Shown piece by piece: positions 9,269 to 16,485 of a stretch of 64,000 nucleotides of DNA (within the stretch, counting starts at the first letter, position 1; every line of letters begins with the position of its first letter). The stretch is from Stenotrophomonas geniculata ATCC 19374 = JCM 13324 (GTDB lineage: Bacteria; Pseudomonadota; Gammaproteobacteria; Xanthomonadales; Xanthomonadaceae). The notes beneath the pieces are model-generated. The model was not told the origin of the DNA and searched no databases. It saw only the letters and a list, made by a program, of their open reading frames with translations. The stretch spans positions 1 to 64,000 of the forward strand of contig NZ_LLXT01000086.1 of NCBI RefSeq assembly GCF_001431625.1, given 5' to 3'. A program made the position numbers and the translations under genes.

Positions 9269-9980
9269 GACGCACCTCCACGAGGGCATCCGGATCCCCT
9301 GGGCGATAGTCCACGAGTTGTACGCGGCCGGTGTAGACGAGGCTTGCCACTGCGCAAGCCACTGCGAACCGGGCCTGGCCCGTCTGCAGTTGTAATGCGC
9401 TCATGGTGAGGCGCTCAACGTTCTGGAGCATGTCCTCAATCCTCACTTCCAACTGCCTGGCCCCCGCGATCTTTGCATTGGCCCAGACAAGCGGAAGTAG
9501 TTCGTAGGCAACAGCGACCTCGCTGGCGCGAGATGCCAGAGAGTTTTCGTGGACAAGTCGCAATACGAGCCCTTGATTCAAGGCCATGTGGATGAGCTCG
9601 TCATCTGCGGGAAGCTTGACTAAGCCAACGCTCAGTGAAGCCACCCGTTTTGTAGGGATTACAAACTGGTAGTGCTGGGTGCCATCCCTCCGCCCGACCC
9701 AGAAGCTCAACTCAAGGTCGCGCTTCTCGCCTACCGTGATTCGACGCGGCCTCTCAACATACATCTCCACCTGGGGGTCAAATTCGAGCATCAGCGCCTG
9801 GCAAAAGTTGACCAGGTCGGCCACCGTTACGGTCCGCCCATTCTTCGGGGACTGAAATACAAAGATTTCGCGGCGGTCGCGCTTGCCGCGTGCTAGCTCG
9901 AGAGGGGAATGGGGCAGATGCCCCTCACGGCGGTCTTCGTCCGTCGGTTTGGCGGTCGCGCTTTTTCCTGCGGTCATCAT
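9261..9980 (-). CDS. tnsA: TnsA-like protein with non-canonical active site
   Basis: The product is 239 aa, the first gene of the tns operon, with a GAGGAG ribosome-binding site. The layout matches TnsA: an N-terminal nuclease-like part (about residues 45-125: ADLVNFCQALMLEFDPQVEMYVERP, GEKRDLELSFWV, YQFVIP) and a helical C-terminal half like the TnsA winged-helix region. Normal TnsA has a Glu, then Asp in a PDF-like motif, then an E-V-K strand. Here those places read ADL, LELSF and QFVIP, so the catalytic set seems lost. If so, 5'-strand cleavage would fail and the element might move by cointegrate formation. The assignment rests mainly on gene order and partial motif similarity. Confidence 0.65.
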   Translation of the reverse strand: MMTAGKSATAKPTDEDRREGHLPHSPLELARGKRDRREIFVFQSPKNGRTVTVADLVNFCQALMLEFDPQVEMYVERPRRITVGEKRDLELSFWVGRRDGTQHYQFVIPTKRVASLSVGLVKLPADDELIHMALNQGLVLRLVHENSLASRASEVAVAYELLPLVWANAKIAGARQLEVRIEDMLQNVERLTMSALQLQTGQARFAVACAVASLVYTGRVQLVDYRPGDPDALVEVRHG

Positions 9981-10352
9981 CCTGCTCCTCAGCCGTCGGC
10001 TTGCGAACGTCTGCCCGGTCTCGAGATTGGAACAAGGTGCCCATTCAGGTTCGCCTCCGCCATATGAGATGGGGAGGAAATGGGCGCACCCCTCCGCGCG
10101 AACGGGAAGTCGCTTGACTTTGTCAAGGAAAAGGGTGAGCCTCAGGGTACAGGCTGAGTTTCACCACCATCTGCTCCAACAGATGTCACTTGCCCCCGCG
10201 CCAACGGGGGCAAGTCATTTCCAGGGTTCGGAGATGTTAGTTTCCGGCTCTTGGTACTCTCCTCGGCGCTCGGCGAGCGCATCTTCGGGGACGTCTTGAG
10301 TCTGTTCTTGAAACGCTACAAGCCCGGCCCCTTGAGTTTGGGTTGTGGGGCG
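9981..10352. other. Intergenic region with two adjacent hairpins
   Basis: This 372-bp gap separates the small HTH gene from tnsA. It contains two adjacent dyads: 6-bp arms at 10168-10173 / 10180-10185, and perfect 10-bp arms at 10188-10197 / 10206-10215. No T-tract follows them. They may form a terminator/attenuator or an operator ahead of the tns operon. Open frames crossing the gap show no family resemblance. Confidence 0.5.
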
Positions 10353-10676
10353 TCATTCCTGGTTGGGCTTCAGAGCAGCCGCTTCATCTTGCGGGGTGCC
10401 AGATACTGCCGGCGGACTGATTGCGGCCCTCAGCCCAACCATCCAGTCGGCGATGTCCATCGCAAAGGCAAATTTGCCGCGGCGGCCGGGCACTTTGAAT
10501 ATCTTCACGGGCAAGGTTCCGCGTGCCTCTGCTTGGCGGAGCGCGTGGCTGGAGCGATAGCCAAGAGCTCGCGGCAAGTTTTCATAGCCGATGAGAGGCC
10601 CGAAATGAAAGGTCAATTCTCTTTCGATCTCACGGCGTTCCGGGGCCAGGATTGATTCGTTGGTCCGCTCCGTCAT
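10353..10676 (-). CDS. Small AlpA/MerR-like DNA-binding protein
   Basis: The product is 107 aa. The middle (about residues 28-70: IGYENLPRALGYRSSHALRQAEARGTLPVKIFKVPGRRGKFAF) has the look of an AlpA/excisionase-type winged HTH, where a helix is followed by a K-V-G-R-R wing. It lies upstream of tnsA on the same strand. Small HTH proteins beside Tn7-like genes are usually regulators; regulation of the tns operon through the hairpins at 10168-10215 is a reasonable inference. I found no strong ribosome-binding site before the ATG. Confidence 0.65.
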   Translation of the reverse strand: MTERTNESILAPERREIERELTFHFGPLIGYENLPRALGYRSSHALRQAEARGTLPVKIFKVPGRRGKFAFAMDIADWMVGLRAAISPPAVSGTPQDEAAALKPNQE

Positions 10677-10742
10677 GGCGTGGTCACACCCCGTCGCTTG
10701 TGTCCTCCTGATTCTGCCCCTCTAATACGGATGGTGGAAGGA

Positions 10743-10765
10743 GTAACAAACTCGCGTTTCGTTAC
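10743..10765. promoter_or_regulatory. Interrupted GTAAC dyad in a divergent promoter region
   Basis: GTAAC...GTTAC half-sites enclose AAAC/GTTT arms (10743-10765), between the divergent HTH gene (10676, minus) and the plus-strand gene at 10797. It is a candidate operator for the small HTH protein. Related GTTAC half-sites occur before the regulator gene at 22566. Confidence 0.4.
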
Positions 10766-10796
10766 CCATCAAAGGTGAATGGGGAGGGGCACGGCC

Positions 10797-11708
10797 ATGG
10801 CGCTCAAAGAGATACCCTTTTACGGCGAGGCGCGACTTGCCCGCATGCGTGCAAGCACGAGCATACTTCCCGCCAACCGAGCCGTGCCGTACTGCCTGCG
10901 ATCACTCAGTGTCGGATTGTGGTTTGAATGCTTGCGAAGCCGAATGGGCCTATCCAGCGCATACGCGCTCGGACAGTCGATATCCCCGGAGCGTCCCGGC
11001 TGCCACTCCAATGTGTGGGTGAAATATGCCCATGCGGAACACGTCCCGTCCCAGGCGACGCAGGCAGCAGCCGAGGCGCGCTATCCCGGCTCCCGCATGG
11101 TTCTATGTTCACCGGTCTGGGCCGCTCTGAATGTCCACGAGGCACTTGGCGGTTGTGGAGAATCAATACTCATGTCGCTCAGTGCACCTGTGCAACTGGA
11201 AGTGTTCAGCGGAGCGAGCTTGCGAGCCGGCATGTTTGTCCGCCGAGACCGTCGGTTACGAGAGATCACCGAGGGCTTGTGCGGGCTGGGCACTCTGGAT
11301 AGCCTGGCGGCACTAGTGGTGATGTTGAGGGTCGCCCATGAGCAGGGCAGACGGCATGACTGCTTTGCCTTGGGGCGTGCACTGCACGATTGCCTGCTAC
11401 TGGTGGGGCAGGATAGTCCCATCCAGCTTATTGCCGAAGAGCTGTTCTGGTACTTCAGCCATTTCGTGCTTCCTTTCACAGGGTGCCGGGGTGTTCGGAT
11501 TGCATCGTCGCGACGCCGCTTGCTCCTGCAGCATGAGGTTCTCTCCCGCCTCGTACTTGAGCTTGAAGACAGCGGGTTCGACTATCTCCCAGGCATGCGT
11601 CACCCGCTCTTGCGGGTAGTCCGCAATCAGCAGCATGCTCCGTCTTTGCGCTTCTTCTCGCCCGGCGTCGGACCCTGCAGCGCAACATCGCGGCAGATGG
11701 CGCGGTAG
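10797..11708 (+). CDS. Unknown protein, possibly chimeric C-terminus
   Basis: The product is 303 aa from the ATG at 10797 (GGGAGGGG site upstream; an ATG at 10779 is also in frame). The first ~230 residues look protein-like, including a helical stretch (TLDSLAALVVMLRVAHEQGRR) and LIAEELFWYFSHF. I do not recognise a family. The last ~80 residues are Arg/Ser-rich and read better as the antisense of a minus-strand frame (11397-11717), so the 3' end may be a fusion point. It neighbours the Tn7-like module and may be cargo or an accessory gene. Confidence 0.5.
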   Translation: MALKEIPFYGEARLARMRASTSILPANRAVPYCLRSLSVGLWFECLRSRMGLSSAYALGQSISPERPGCHSNVWVKYAHAEHVPSQATQAAAEARYPGSRMVLCSPVWAALNVHEALGGCGESILMSLSAPVQLEVFSGASLRAGMFVRRDRRLREITEGLCGLGTLDSLAALVVMLRVAHEQGRRHDCFALGRALHDCLLLVGQDSPIQLIAEELFWYFSHFVLPFTGCRGVRIASSRRRLLLQHEVLSRLVLELEDSGFDYLPGMRHPLLRVVRNQQHAPSLRFFSPGVGPCSATSRQMAR

Positions 11709-11751
11709 CGCTATCAATACAGAGTCTTGTTGAGACGAGGAGGCATCCAGG

Positions 11752-11847
11752 ATGGTGAGCGCAGAGACTAAAGGCTCGACCGATTACGAAATGAGCCGCT
11801 TGTGGTGGGCGGCACGGCTGTCGCAGTCGAGTAGAGGCTCAAGATGA
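11752..11847 (+). CDS. 31-aa upstream ORF coupled to the next gene
   Basis: A strong GAGGAGG site precedes the ATG at 11752. The reading frame ends in a TGA that overlaps the ATG of the next gene (ATGA at 11844-11847). The peptide (MVSAETKGSTDYEMSRLWWA...) matches nothing I know. It may be a leader peptide that couples translation, or the leftover start of a deleted gene. Confidence 0.4.
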   Translation: MVSAETKGSTDYEMSRLWWAARLSQSSRGSR

Positions 11848-12401
11848 TTGCCTATCTTGGTTGGGGGTCGCTGGTATGGCAACCCGACGGTCTACCGGTT
11901 CGTGGACAGTGGCTGGCAGACGGGCCAACGGTTTGCGTAGAGTTTTTAAGGCAATCCGGCAATGGACGGCTTACGTTGGTCATGCATGCGGCCGCGTCTG
12001 CTGTCACCTCCTTCTGGGTTGAGGCTGGTACCGACGACGAGGGCGACGCCAAGCGAGCCTTGCGTGAGCGGGAAGCCATTCCCTCAAAGAACATGGAGCG
12101 ACACTTGGGGGTCTGGACACATGGCTGTCCAGCACCGGCGAGTATTCCTGGGCTCGCTGACTGGGCCGCTGCTCGCGGGATTACCACTGTGCTATGGACG
12201 GCGCTGCCACCGAAGTTCAACGGGGAAAATCAACGCGTCCCATCAGTGGAAGAAGCAGTTGCCTACCTCGCAAGCCTCTCAGGGCAAACTGCGACGCTCG
12301 CAGAAGAGTACGTCCGGCGAGCCCCGCCCCAGATTGACACCGTCTATCGTCGTGAGTTTGCTGCACGTCTAGGCTGGCATCCCCTTCCGAAAGGGAGCTA
12401 A
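11844..12401 (+). CDS. Gamma-glutamylcyclotransferase-like hypothetical protein
   Basis: The product is 185 aa. It opens with IAYLGWGSLVW, which resembles the substrate-loop (YGSL-type) start of gamma-glutamylcyclotransferase-fold proteins. A later ERHLGVW and TVLWTALPPKF fit a mixed alpha/beta enzyme of this size. The family match is by eye and the substrate is unknown. It starts inside the TGA of the 31-aa ORF and faces the PycTM gene convergently, with about 150 bp between them. It may be a defence-island passenger. Confidence 0.6.
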   Translation: MIAYLGWGSLVWQPDGLPVRGQWLADGPTVCVEFLRQSGNGRLTLVMHAAASAVTSFWVEAGTDDEGDAKRALREREAIPSKNMERHLGVWTHGCPAPASIPGLADWAAARGITTVLWTALPPKFNGENQRVPSVEEAVAYLASLSGQTATLAEEYVRRAPPQIDTVYRREFAARLGWHPLPKGS

Positions 12402-12552
12402 CTGCGACGTGCGTGTGATAGCCGATGGCCAAACTCCGGCAATGGCCAGCACCGTTTCTCACCTTGGGCCGACTTGGGCCGGAAGGCCCGGCCCTGTCAG
12501 CGCTGCCCGGGGCTCCGGCTCAACAACTGGATGAGCAGAAGCCACTTGTGTG

Positions 12553-13077
12553 TCACTTTGCCGGCGGAGGCAGCACAACGATGAGTGCCATCCATGGGGC
12601 GATTGCCAGAACAGTGGCAATGTACGCGTACTTCAAACAGCTGAATTTTGACGAGAGAATCTTGGAATTGCGCCAACATTGACCCAGGAGGTCTTCCTCG
12701 AACTCCATCAGCGTACGCTCCGCGCACTTCTGCAAGAACTCGTGCTCGGCCATGCTCGACACCCGTTCAAAGAAGATGAGCGAATTTGACCCGCCTCGCA
12801 GTTCCGGAAAATATCCGTACCACAGGTGCCAGAAGCTAACAGTAAGCGGTGTAAGGAACAAAACGCCCACAACCGAGATCAGGGCCGTTAGTTCATCAAG
12901 TTTCGGCAGCCGCGTCGCGATCATGGCAAGCATGCCCAGGTTGATACCCAGGCCGACCGAGAGTTTTGTGTCTACACGGGAGAAGAAGCCCAAGACCAAA
13001 TTCAGCTGCTGCCAAGCGGCACTAACGCGGTCGCTTTGATTTGGCGGGTGGCCGCCAGAATTTTGAGGTTCTTGCAC
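12553..13077 (-). CDS. pycTM: Pycsar-type 2TM effector (PycTM-like)
   Basis: The product is 174 aa from a GTG at 13077. The core matches the Pycsar effector family (DUF5706-like): FFSRVDTKLSVGLGINLGML (residues ~33-52), a second hydrophobic segment (ALISVVGVLFLTPLTVSFW), YFPELRGGSNSLIFF, a helical EDLLGQCWRNSKILSSKF, and a third hydrophobic segment at the C-terminus. In Pycsar, cyclic pyrimidine nucleotides trigger such effectors to disrupt the membrane and abort infection. The start lies inside the E2-like gene, overlapping it by 56 bp, so the two are probably translationally coupled. The frame is open to 13506, but the upstream part is a shadow of the E2-like gene. The GTG start is the least certain point. 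Confidence 0.8.
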   Translation of the reverse strand: MQEPQNSGGHPPNQSDRVSAAWQQLNLVLGFFSRVDTKLSVGLGINLGMLAMIATRLPKLDELTALISVVGVLFLTPLTVSFWHLWYGYFPELRGGSNSLIFFERVSSMAEHEFLQKCAERTLMEFEEDLLGQCWRNSKILSSKFSCLKYAYIATVLAIAPWMALIVVLPPPAK

Positions 13078-13900
13078 GGGGTGAGTTCTCTGTCTTGAGG
13101 GATACGGTTTGTGTTCGTTTGATGGCAGATCGAAGACCGCAGATGTCCAGCGTTCCGCAGCAGCGCGCTCCTGCAGCCGCACAATCCTCAAGGAAAGCTG
13201 TGTCGGCCAGCGCACATCGGTGCTGTTCCAAGATGAAAGTGACCAGGGCCGCAGCGTGGTCGCCACATGCAGTGATCGCACCGTCAGGATCGCGGCCACA
13301 TGGGCAGACTGGGGGTCTCCCGACCAAGGTTTCAGTGCGCGTCGACACCCGAGCAAGGAGTAGTTTGCCGTGCCAGAGCTCGAGCCTCCGCTTCTGAGGG
13401 CGCGAATCCTTGCGGACCATGAACTGCCCCGCGAGCACATCTGCCTTGAATGCCGGACCCAGTCGTTCGGCTGCCTGCTCAGCATTGGCCTGATGCTGCG
13501 CAGCACGACCGTGCGCGCGGCCGTTCTCCGCTCCAGGAAAGACCCGGCGGGCGTTCGCGCCGATCTGGTAGGTCAGGTACTGGTAGACCGTGGCCCACCA
13601 ATGCCTCGCTGCTGCTTCGTCTTGGATCCGGCTCGGATTGTCTTCTCCCCAGCCGAGGCAGAAGCTACGGTCACCGTTGATATGCCGATCGGGACAGAAC
13701 CCCGGCAGCATGCCGGGGTCGGCGATCTCGCGCACTGAGACGTGCTCGCCTGCAACGGAGACGAGCAATCTAAATGCGTACTCGGCTCCGCCGGCCCGAA
13801 CCACTGTGATCCCAACCAGCCCCCCGACAGGGTCTACGATCAACGTGGCACCGTAGTCCGGTGCCACGCGCTGCAGCAGCTCCAAAGGCCTTGGCGTCAC
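13022..13900 (-). CDS. Prokaryotic E2-like (ubiquitin-conjugating fold) protein
   Basis: The product is 292 aa from a GTG at 13900 that overlaps the cyclase stop (GTGA). Residues 60-83 (DPGMLPGFCPDRHINGDRSFCLGW) carry the E2-like signature: His73-Ile-Asn, then Cys81 in an F-C-L-G context, matching the H-x-N...C-L catalytic site. An aromatic-rich helix follows (HWWATVYQYLTYQ). The C-terminus has clustered cysteines (CPCGRDP, CGDHAA, CCGTLDICG) likely to bind zinc. E2-like proteins work with E1 partners in type II CBASS and Bil systems; no E1 or JAB gene is visible here, recalling short E2-only CBASS. Conjugating the cyclase to a target to boost its activity is inference. Confidence 0.7.
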   Translation of the reverse strand: MTPRPLELLQRVAPDYGATLIVDPVGGLVGITVVRAGGAEYAFRLLVSVAGEHVSVREIADPGMLPGFCPDRHINGDRSFCLGWGEDNPSRIQDEAAARHWWATVYQYLTYQIGANARRVFPGAENGRAHGRAAQHQANAEQAAERLGPAFKADVLAGQFMVRKDSRPQKRRLELWHGKLLLARVSTRTETLVGRPPVCPCGRDPDGAITACGDHAAALVTFILEQHRCALADTAFLEDCAAAGARCCGTLDICGLRSAIKRTQTVSLKTENSPRARTSKFWRPPAKSKRPR

Positions 13901-15429
13901 GTCGCGGCCACATGAGGACGGATCGGCTGCGCGAGCGCAGGAGCCACTGCGGGTGCCACTTCAGCGTAGTGTGCCTCCAGTGTTGCCTTCGCCACGCGGT
14001 CCCCGGATGCGGCGAGTTCCTCCACCGCTGCGGCATAGTCTAGGTTCGCCGCCTTTCGCTTGTCGGTAAAGACGGTCCGTATCGCGGCGCTGGCGGCCTT
14101 GTAGGCATTTTCACCAATGGCCGTCTCCACACCGTCGCAGAGTCGTTGTTGGGCTTCAGATTCCAACACCGCTCGCCCCGTGGCACACCGCAGAAGGCTC
14201 CCCTTCATGCCCAGGCGGGAAATGGCAAGGGGGCCAAGTTCGAAGCCAATGGCCAATCCCAGCTCTGCCACTTCCGCGCCTTCGGCGCTCAGTTGCTCCA
14301 GGGCAGTGGAGAAACTGCTGCGCAATGCACCCGCGCACTGGGCAGCGGTGCTGACCGTGTCCTGCGCATCTGTCGTCTGTGACGTGCCCTCCAGCAGCAC
14401 CCCATGAAGGCAGTCGCCAATAAAACGGACACGACGCCCTCCAAAATCCTCGTGTACGACCGCATCCAGCTCAGAGCGCAATACGTGCAGTGTTCGAACC
14501 AGATGTTCGGGATCCTCCTCTAAGTGCTTGTCCACGAAGTCGGTGAATCCGTCAATGTCGGCATAGATCGAAACGCCATCAAATCGCCTTGAGTTCGCCG
14601 CGCTGAGCAGGGAGAAGTCCAGATCAGAAAGCGGAGGCGTCGGTCGACTGAACTTGAATTCGCCGATAGGGAGCTCGGCCTGTTCATCTTTCCAGAGTTC
14701 GATGATGCGCGACTTGGAAATGCCGAGTGCAGCGGCCTCGACGCATGCGGAAATCTGAGCATCGGTCAGCGAAGTGGTGCGGTCCTTGTTGCCGGTCAAG
14801 GTAGGCAGTTCAAGCACGGCACGTGCGCCGTGCGTCAGGTAGATGCCTTCAGCCCCTCCATGCCCGGCACACTTGGCCGCCTGATTGGCTGGGGAGCCTA
14901 AGAAAAGAGGTTCTCGGCTGGCGCGACGACCATTGTTGACGGCCAACGCCATCCCGCTGTCAATGCCGACACGAACCTGGGCATTGGGGATGTGCGCGTC
15001 CGAGTCGCCCGTTTCAGCCAGCACATCGATGGCGAGCTGGGCGATCGCAACCGCGCGCTCGATCCGGGCGCGTTCGTTGGCATCGCCGTACGGCTTGGTC
15101 ACAACCGCATGCAGCCGCTGGTTGTGAAAGTCCACACGGATGGCATCACTTTCAACGAGGATGCGATGGACGGCGCGGTAGTGCTGATTCAGGAATCGAA
15201 GGGCCCGCTTGTGGCAGGTTTCGCCTTCGATGTCAGTGCAGCTAAGCATGTCCGCCAGATTGACGATGTCGATGTAGACATGCGCCCCTTGGACGCGATA
15301 GGCGCGATTGACTGGAATATCCACCAGCGAGGTTTCCCGCTTGTAATCGCGGATGTCCACGTCGCGGACTTCGGCGTAACGGGTGGCAATGCGCTTCTTG
15401 GTGCGATCTTTTTTCCAGCTGTGTCCCAT
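13897..15429 (-). CDS. pycC: Tandem-domain nucleotide cyclase (Pycsar-type)
   Basis: The product is 510 aa with two cyclase homology domains. The first has VYIDIVN (D54) and VDFHNQRLHAVV (D100). The second (about residues 283-430) has the better-preserved metal site, YADIDGFTDF (D291) and RFIGDCLHGV (D339). Class III cyclases work as dimers, so this could be an intramolecular pair. The neighbouring PycTM effector points to a cyclic-nucleotide immune signal, probably cCMP or cUMP, but base specificity cannot be read by eye. The ATG at 15429 has an AGGGAG site; an alternative start at 15450 is weaker. It leads the three-gene minus-strand operon and overlaps the E2-like gene by 4 bp. Confidence 0.82.
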   Translation of the reverse strand: MGHSWKKDRTKKRIATRYAEVRDVDIRDYKRETSLVDIPVNRAYRVQGAHVYIDIVNLADMLSCTDIEGETCHKRALRFLNQHYRAVHRILVESDAIRVDFHNQRLHAVVTKPYGDANERARIERAVAIAQLAIDVLAETGDSDAHIPNAQVRVGIDSGMALAVNNGRRASREPLFLGSPANQAAKCAGHGGAEGIYLTHGARAVLELPTLTGNKDRTTSLTDAQISACVEAAALGISKSRIIELWKDEQAELPIGEFKFSRPTPPLSDLDFSLLSAANSRRFDGVSIYADIDGFTDFVDKHLEEDPEHLVRTLHVLRSELDAVVHEDFGGRRVRFIGDCLHGVLLEGTSQTTDAQDTVSTAAQCAGALRSSFSTALEQLSAEGAEVAELGLAIGFELGPLAISRLGMKGSLLRCATGRAVLESEAQQRLCDGVETAIGENAYKAASAAIRTVFTDKRKAANLDYAAAVEELAASGDRVAKATLEAHYAEVAPAVAPALAQPIRPHVAAT

Positions 15430-15562
15430 CGTGCTACTCCCTGCGCCCAAGAGGAGGCCAGGCCGGGCGGGTCGCGTCGCCTACGGCGTGGCTGGCAGCC
15501 GGATTCATTCCAGCTCCTTTGGGCGTATATTGGGACCCAGTTCACACTTTCAAGGGGGCAGT
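15430..15562. promoter_or_regulatory. Divergent promoter region between two Pycsar modules
   Basis: These 133 bp separate the oppositely transcribed tandem cyclase (minus) and TIR effector (plus) genes and must hold both promoters. A TATATT-like element lies near 15526-15531, and a purine-rich AAGGGGG ribosome-binding site at 15552-15558 serves the TIR gene. I see no clear dyad operator. Confidence 0.55.
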
Positions 15563-16483
15563 ATGGGGACTGGGATCGTCGAGCGCCTCGCGGCGGATGA
15601 TGGCAGGCGACTGATCGCCGCCTTGGCTGAGTTCCGCCTGCTGGCCGGCTTGGACGCGGCCGCAGCCCAGCTGGCACAGGCCGGGGAATTGCTCGACGTG
15701 GGGACAGGGCAGGCCTTTATCACTCAGGGCGCCCCAGAGACCGACGTTTTCTTCATTGTCTCCGGCTCCGTGGACGTGCTGGTCAACGGCAAAGTGGTTA
15801 ATACCCGAAGGGCTGGGGACCACGTCGGCGAAATGGCAGCCATCGAACCGGCGCAACTGCGGGCGGCAACTGTTACTGCACGCGAGCCGACCGTAGTGCT
15901 AAAGGTGCCGGAAATCGATTTCAGCAGGATTGCGGATTCACACCCCGTCATCTGGCGGCGGCTGGCCGCGACCCTTTCGCGCCGTCTAAAAGAGCGCAAT
16001 CACATGATTACCCAACCTCGCGGACAGGTCCGGGTCTTTGTGATGTCGTCGGTGGAGGCGCTCCCTGTCACGCGGTTGCTGGTACAGCACTTCGAGCACG
16101 ACCCGTTCCTGACGGTGGTATGGGACCACGGGGTGTTCCGCGCCGCCAACTACACACTTGACGAGCTCGAGCGCCAGCTGGAACAGGCAGACTTTGCCAT
16201 TGCCGTGGCCCACGCGGATGACATGGTCATCAGCCGCGGTGACGAGTGGCCTGTCATGCGCGACAACGTCGTCTTTGAACTGGGTATGTTCATTGGATTC
16301 CTGGGGCGTCGGCGCGCCTTCTTGATGGAGCCGCGCGAAGACAAGCTGAAGCTTCCCAGTGATCTCACGGGGCTCACGACCGTCCCCTACCGATACACCC
16401 CTGGCCCGGACGCCCGGGCTTTGATTGCACCGGCATGCGAACAAATTCGCTCCCGCATTCTCGAAGCTGGGCCGAGGGACTGA
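15563..16483 (+). CDS. pycTIR: Pycsar TIR effector (cNMP-binding + TIR domain)
   Basis: The product is 306 aa. Residues 10-145 form a cyclic-nucleotide-binding domain, with FIVSGSVDVLVNG and a phosphate-binding cassette around G89-E90 to R100-A-A-T (DHVGEMAAIEPAQLRAATVT). Residues 156-290 form a TIR-like domain: VRVFVMSSVE, a DFAIAVAHADD strand, and NVVFELGMFIGFLGRR with the likely catalytic glutamate E239. This architecture is the PycTIR effector, which depletes NAD+ when it binds a cyclic pyrimidine nucleotide. The ATG at 15563 has an AAGGGGGC site. It is followed after 2 bp by its cognate cyclase. Confidence 0.9.
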   Translation: MGTGIVERLAADDGRRLIAALAEFRLLAGLDAAAAQLAQAGELLDVGTGQAFITQGAPETDVFFIVSGSVDVLVNGKVVNTRRAGDHVGEMAAIEPAQLRAATVTAREPTVVLKVPEIDFSRIADSHPVIWRRLAATLSRRLKERNHMITQPRGQVRVFVMSSVEALPVTRLLVQHFEHDPFLTVVWDHGVFRAANYTLDELERQLEQADFAIAVAHADDMVISRGDEWPVMRDNVVFELGMFIGFLGRRRAFLMEPREDKLKLPSDLTGLTTVPYRYTPGPDARALIAPACEQIRSRILEAGPRD

Positions 16484-16485
16484 CG

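Larger units (their letters stand above)
4681..10676. mobile_element. Tn7-like transposition core
   Basis: This span covers the four overlapping transposition genes (tnsA-like, tnsB, tnsC-like, tniQ), the upstream small HTH gene, and the 30-bp repeat array. True ends and target-site duplications were not located, so the extent is a minimum. In Tn7 the tnsA-proximal side lies near one end and cargo lies beyond the last tns gene. Here the repeat array sits right after tniQ, so any cargo would have to lie upstream of tnsA, where the defence island is. Confidence 0.55.

Noticed and set aside
4681-10676. CRISPR-associated transposon (CAST)
   Set aside because: TniQ, TnsB and TnsC-like genes are present, but no Cas6/7/8 or Cas12k gene and no CRISPR array is visible.
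12553-13506. 317-aa form of the PycTM-like protein
   Set aside because: The extra N-terminal part overlaps the E2-like gene and reads as an Arg/Ser-rich shadow; the GTG at 13077 is a better start.
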